This document shows, piece by piece, positions 60,664 to 64,000 of a DNA stretch of 64,000 bases (position 1 is the stretch's first letter; the number at the start of each line of letters is the position of its first letter). The stretch is taken from NCBI RefSeq assembly GCF_030908215.1, contig NZ_JAVFJK010000005.1, forward strand, positions 248,001 through 312,000, given 5' to 3'. The position numbers were made by a program, and so were the translations under genes. This DNA comes from Sinomonas sp. ASV486. GTDB taxonomy: Bacteria > Actinomycetota > Actinomycetes > Actinomycetales > Micrococcaceae. A model generated the notes under the pieces. The model saw nothing but the letters and a program-made list of their open reading frames with translations. It had not been told where the DNA came from and searched no databases.

Positions 60664-62538
60664 ATGCCCGTGGTCCTGCGACTCTCCACCCTGTTCCTGC
60701 GTACCCTCCGCGAGGATCCCGCCGATGCAGAGGTCGCGAGCCACAGGCTCCTCGTCCGCGCCGGCTACATCCGGCGCGCCGCACCTGGCATCTACACGTG
60801 GCTGCCGCTCGGCCTCGCGGTCCTGCGGAAGGTCGAGCAGATCATCCGCGAGGAGATGGCCGGGATCGGCGCGCAGGAGGTCCACTTCCCGGCCCTGCTG
60901 CCGAAGGAGCCCTACGAGGCCACGAATCGCTGGACGGAGTACGGCGAAGGCATCTTCCGCCTCAAGGACCGCAAGGAGGCAGACTACCTCCTTGCCCCGA
61001 CGCACGAGGAGATGTTCACGCTCCTCGTGAAGGACCTGTACTCCTCCTACAAGGACCTTCCGCTCTCGCTGTACCAGATCCAGAACAAGTACCGCGATGA
61101 GGCCCGCCCCCGGGCCGGCCTCCTCCGCGGCCGCGAGTTCATCATGAAGGACTCGTACTCGTTCGACGTCGACGACGCAGGCCTGGACGCCAGCTATGCG
61201 AAGCACCGCGAGGCATACGTGAAGATCTTCGCGCGCCTCGGCCTCGAGGTCGTGGCCGTGAAGGCGACCGCTGGCGCGATGGGCGGGTCCAAGAGCGAGG
61301 AGTTCCTCCACCCGACCGAGATCGGCGAGGACACGTTCGTCCGCTCGCCCGGCGGCTACTCGGCCAACGTCGAAGCCGTCTCGACGGTCGTCCCCGACGA
61401 GATCGACTTCGCCGGTGCCCCCGCGGCGCAGGTGCTCGACACACCGGACACCCCGACCATCGACTCGCTCGTCGCTGCCTCGCAGACCATCTTCCCCAAC
61501 CCCGAGCGCGAGTGGACCGGCGCGGACACGCTCAAGAACGTGGTCCTCGCGGTCACGCTGCCCACCGGCGAGTCCCAGCTCGTGGTCATCGGCCTCCCGG
61601 GCGACCGAGCCGTGGACCTCAAGCGTGTCGAGGCCAACATCGGGGCGTTCCTCCCCGTGGCGGGCGAGATCGGCATCGAGGCCGCGAACGATGAGCAGCT
61701 CAAGAAGCAGCCGCTCATCGTCAAGGGCTACCTCGGCCCCGGCCTCGACCGCGATGAGGCTCTCCTCGGCCTCGAGGGCAAGACCAAGATCCTCTACCTC
61801 GTGGACCCTCGCGTGGTCTCCGGCACCCGCTGGATCACCGGCGCGAACGAGCAGGGCAAGCACGTCTACGGTCTCGTGGCCGGCCGCGACTTCGGCTGGG
61901 ACGGCGTCATCGAGTGCACCGAGGTCCGAGCCGGCGACCCGGCCCCGGACGGCTCCGGCCCGCTCGAGACGGCGCGAGGCATCGAGATGGGACACATCTT
62001 CCAGCTCGGCCGCAAGTACGCCGAGGCCCTCGAGCTCAAGGTCCTCAACGAGAATGGCAAGCAGGTCACGGTCACGATGGGCTCGTACGGCATCGGCGTG
62101 ACCCGCGCCGTCGCGGCCCTTGCCGAGTCCAACCACGACGACCGCGGCCTCATCTGGCCGCGCTCCGTGGCCCCGGCGGACGTGCACGTCGTGGCCGTCG
62201 GCCGCGGCGAGGAGATCTTCGCCGAGGCCGAACGCATCACGGCCGAATTCGAGGCCCGCGGTCTCACCGTCATGCTCGACGACCGGCCGAAGGTCTCTCC
62301 GGGAGTCAAGTTCGGCGACGCCGAGCTCATCGGCGTGCCGACCATCGTCGCCGTCGGCAAGGGATTCGCCACTGGCACCCTCGAGGTCAAGGACCGGCGC
62401 TCCGGCACCGCGGAGGACGTCCCCGTCGCCGAGGTCGTGGATCGCATCGTCGCACAGGCCAGCGGCAAGGCCAGCGGAAGCCCCGCTGAAGCAGCCAGTG
62501 CTGTGGTGCGCGAGACGGCCGCGGCCGACGTCGACTAG
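60664..62538 (+). CDS. proS: Proline--tRNA ligase (bacterial type)
   Basis: A 624-residue class II synthetase with the bacterial-type editing insertion (INS, residues ~220-400) between motifs 2 and 3. [29 protein letters not shown] near residue 38 is motif 1, [31 protein letters not shown] near 138 is motif 2, and [19 protein letters not shown] near 460 is motif 3. The C-terminal anticodon domain ends in a short acidic/Ala tail. Start ATG at 60664, GTG at 60670 is possible. A -10-like TACATT lies at 60605-60610; no T-box is seen. The TSUP gene follows 9 bases later. Confidence 0.96.
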   Translation: MPVVLRLSTLFLRTLREDPADAEVASHRLLVRAGYIRRAAPGIYTWLPLGLAVLRKVEQIIREEMAGIGAQEVHFPALLPKEPYEATNRWTEYGEGIFRLKDRKEADYLLAPTHEEMFTLLVKDLYSSYKDLPLSLYQIQNKYRDEARPRAGLLRGREFIMKDSYSFDVDDAGLDASYAKHREAYVKIFARLGLEVVAVKATAGAMGGSKSEEFLHPTEIGEDTFVRSPGGYSANVEAVSTVVPDEIDFAGAPAAQVLDTPDTPTIDSLVAASQTIFPNPEREWTGADTLKNVVLAVTLPTGESQLVVIGLPGDRAVDLKRVEANIGAFLPVAGEIGIEAANDEQLKKQPLIVKGYLGPGLDRDEALLGLEGKTKILYLVDPRVVSGTRWITGANEQGKHVYGLVAGRDFGWDGVIECTEVRAGDPAPDGSGPLETARGIEMGHIFQLGRKYAEALELKVLNENGKQVTVTMGSYGIGVTRAVAALAESNHDDRGLIWPRSVAPADVHVVAVGRGEEIFAEAERITAEFEARGLTVMLDDRPKVSPGVKFGDAELIGVPTIVAVGKGFATGTLEVKDRRSGTAEDVPVAEVVDRIVAQASGKASGSPAEAASAVVRETAAADVD

Positions 62539-62547
62539 CGCGTCGGC

Positions 62548-63351
62548 GTGCTCAGCGGCTTCGAGGCACTCGATCCGCTCACCCTTGCGCTGATTCTCGT
62601 CGCGGGCTTTGCGGCCGGGTGGGTCGACGCCGTCGTGGGCGGCGGCGGACTCATCCAGCTGCCCGCGCTCCTCGCGGTGCCCGGCATCGCGCCCGTCCAG
62701 GCCCTCGCGACGAACAAGATGGGCTCGGTCTTCGGCACGACGACGAGCGCGGTCACCTACGCGCGTCGCGTCCGGCCAGACCTGCGCACGGCCATCCCGA
62801 TGGCGCTCGTCGCGCTCGCCGGCGCGTTCGGCGGGGCGGCAGTGGCCACGGTGCTGCCCGGCCGGATGTTCAAGCCGATCATCCTGGCCGCGATCATCGC
62901 CGTTGCGCTCTTCACCGCCCTCAAGCCGCAGATGGGCCAGTACACGCAGCTGCGGCTCAAGGGCCGCAGGCACCTCGCTGCCGCCTGCGGGCTGGGGCTC
63001 GCGATCGGGTTCTATGACGGCCTCATTGGCCCGGGCACGGGATCGTTCCTTGTCATCGCCCTTGTCTCCGGGATGGGGTACGCATTCCTCGAGGCGAGCG
63101 CGAAGGCCAAGATCGTCAACATGGCCACCAACATCGGCGCGATCGTGCTCTTCGCCGTGTTCGCGCCGGGAGGGACGCTCCTCTGGGGCCTCGGCCTGGC
63201 TCTGGGCGCCGCGAATATGTGCGGTGGGTACCTCGGCGCACGCATGGCGGTAGCACGGGGCAACACGTTCATCCGGTGGGTCTTCCTCGCCGTGGTTGCG
63301 GCCCTAGCGGTCAAGCTCGGGATCGACGTCTGGAACGAGAACTTCGCTTAG
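62548..63351 (+). CDS. TSUP-family (TauE/SafE, DUF81) membrane transporter
   Basis: A 267-residue membrane protein with eight hydrophobic segments. FAAGWVDAVVGGGGLIQLPALLAVPG near residue 18 and GFYDGLIGPGTGSFLVIALVSGMGY near residue 153 are the two TSUP repeats. It resembles YfcA-type members more than the TauE at 47430. GTG start; no clear ribosome site, so it may be coupled to proS, whose stop is nine bases upstream. Confidence 0.88.
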   Translation: MLSGFEALDPLTLALILVAGFAAGWVDAVVGGGGLIQLPALLAVPGIAPVQALATNKMGSVFGTTTSAVTYARRVRPDLRTAIPMALVALAGAFGGAAVATVLPGRMFKPIILAAIIAVALFTALKPQMGQYTQLRLKGRRHLAAACGLGLAIGFYDGLIGPGTGSFLVIALVSGMGYAFLEASAKAKIVNMATNIGAIVLFAVFAPGGTLLWGLGLALGAANMCGGYLGARMAVARGNTFIRWVFLAVVAALAVKLGIDVWNENFA

Positions 63352-63382
63352 CGCAGGACTTTCGGGACGGGGGAGCCGGGCT

Positions 63383-63388
63383 TATCCT
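63383..63388 (+). promoter_or_regulatory. -10 box (TATCCT) of leaderless decarboxylase gene
   Basis: TATCCT is six bases before the ATG at 63395. Confidence 0.45.
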
Positions 63389-63394
63389 GCCCGC

Positions 63395-64000
63395 ATGCTG
63401 CGCCCCGAAGACTACGACGAACCTCTCGCACGCGCCGCCACGCACGCCCGGAAGTGGCTGGCCAGTGTGCCCGAGCGCCATGTCGCGCCGAGGACGACGG
63501 CGGATTCGCTCGCCGAGGCGTTCGGTGGCGCCCTGCCCGAGGCAGGCCTCGCCCCGGCGGCGACCGTGGACCTCTTGGCGTCAGCTGCCGAGCCGGGCCT
63601 CACGGCCATGGCCTCTGGTCGGTTCTACGGATTCGTGATCGGTGGCACCCTCCCTGCGGCCATGGCCGCCGACTGGCTCGTGAGCGCGTGGGACCAGAAC
63701 ACGGGCCTGCGGTTCGCCACGCCCGGCGTCGTCGCCGCCGAGGAGGCCGCCAGCCGGTGGGTGCTGGACCTCCTCGGGCTCCCGGCGGGCGCGGACGTCG
63801 GCTTCGCGACCGGGGCGAGCATGGCCAACTTCAGCGGGCTCGCCGCTGCTCGGTGGAGAGTCCTCGAGCGGGCCGGGTGGGACGTCAACGCGAACGGCCT
63901 GACCGGTGCTCCGCGGATCCGCGTCTTCGTCGGGGCGCAGCGGCACGACACCGTCGACATGGGGCTGAGGCTGCTCGGGCTCGGCGCGCCGATCACGGTG
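63395..64000 (+). CDS. PLP-dependent (group II) decarboxylase, 3' end beyond window
   Basis: The first 202 residues of a pyridoxal-phosphate amino-acid decarboxylase-like protein. GRFYGFVIGGTLPAAMAADWLVSAWDQNTG near residue 75 and WVLDLLGLPAGADVGFATGASMANFSGLAAARW near residue 122 (the PLP-phosphate binding GASMAN segment) are the group II pattern, and FVGAQRHDTVDMGLRLLG is the start of the large domain. The Schiff-base lysine lies beyond the window. Substrate unknown; aromatic amino acids or glutamate are usual. Confidence 0.88.
   Translation, partial: MLRPEDYDEPLARAATHARKWLASVPERHVAPRTTADSLAEAFGGALPEAGLAPAATVDLLASAAEPGLTAMASGRFYGFVIGGTLPAAMAADWLVSAWDQNTGLRFATPGVVAAEEAASRWVLDLLGLPAGADVGFATGASMANFSGLAAARWRVLERAGWDVNANGLTGAPRIRVFVGAQRHDTVDMGLRLLGLGAPITV

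Overview
The window is about 64 kb of very GC-rich chromosome from an actinobacterium, most likely of the family Micrococcaceae (an Arthrobacter- or Sinomonas-like organism). That reading rests on the codon use, many GTG starts, apparently leaderless genes, the gene order dnaG / tRNA-Asn, rpsB-tsf-pyrH-frr-cdsA and dxr-M50 protease-ispG, and an actinobacterial leucine-degradation locus. I see no phage, insertion sequence, CRISPR array or integrase. The sequence is core chromosome with a few accessory cassettes. The first gene (GDSL hydrolase) and the last (PLP-dependent decarboxylase) are cut by the window ends.

Layout. 1-5.0 kb: GDSL hydrolase, esterase with a strong operator, S4 RNA-binding protein, glycyl-tRNA synthetase, acetyltransferase, acyltransferase. 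5.1-9.4 kb: ABC exporter plus two-component system, bracketed by two copies of the same palindrome. 9.5-15.3 kb: unknown protein, dusB, dGTPase, dnaG, two tandem tRNA-Asn genes. 15.4-21.8 kb: holin-like membrane protein, CDP-alcohol phosphatidyltransferase, transporter, glycosyltransferase, tRNA-Ile(CAU), acyl-CoA dehydrogenase, M23 peptidase. 22.0-27.3 kb: translation and envelope block rpsB-tsf-pyrH-frr-cdsA-DivIVA. 27.3-33.4 kb: a LytS/LytTR two-component system flanked on both sides by a small membrane protein plus a sodium/solute (acetate-type) symporter. 33.5-46.9 kb: branched-chain keto-acid dehydrogenase (E1a, E1b, E2) and a TetR-controlled operon for the rest of leucine degradation (methylcrotonyl-CoA carboxylase, isovaleryl-CoA dehydrogenase, CoA-transferase, MaoC hydratase, CitE-type lyase). 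46.9-53.2 kb: effector-binding protein, TauE exporter, dxr, site-2 protease, YciI, ispG, acetyltransferase. 53.2-55.4 kb: ABC-2 exporter with its TetR repressor and a perfect 30-bp operator. 55.4-60.5 kb: a nitrite/NO cassette with DUF2249, a cysteine-bearing HTH regulator, an NnrS-like membrane protein and a three-part fusion of membrane domain, cupredoxin and copper nitrite reductase. 60.6-64 kb: proS, TauE-type exporter, decarboxylase.

How the genes work together. The keto-acid dehydrogenase and the leucine operon should together turn 2-ketoisocaproate into acetyl-CoA and acetoacetate, with the last steps done by a MaoC hydratase and CitE lyase instead of the classical crotonase and HmgL. 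CRP/GlxR-type palindromes lie in front of both the symporter operon and the dehydrogenase operon, which suggests shared carbon control. DUF2249, HTH, NnrS-like and NirK genes form one apparent nitrite/NO unit.

The features most worth a second look are an array of 21-bp repeats in both orientations at 37.8-38.0 kb, the NirK fusion, a set of well-formed operators that can be paired with local regulators, and a recurring promoter layout in which a -10 box lies six (sometimes seven) bases before a start codon, implying leaderless mRNAs for about a fifth of the genes.
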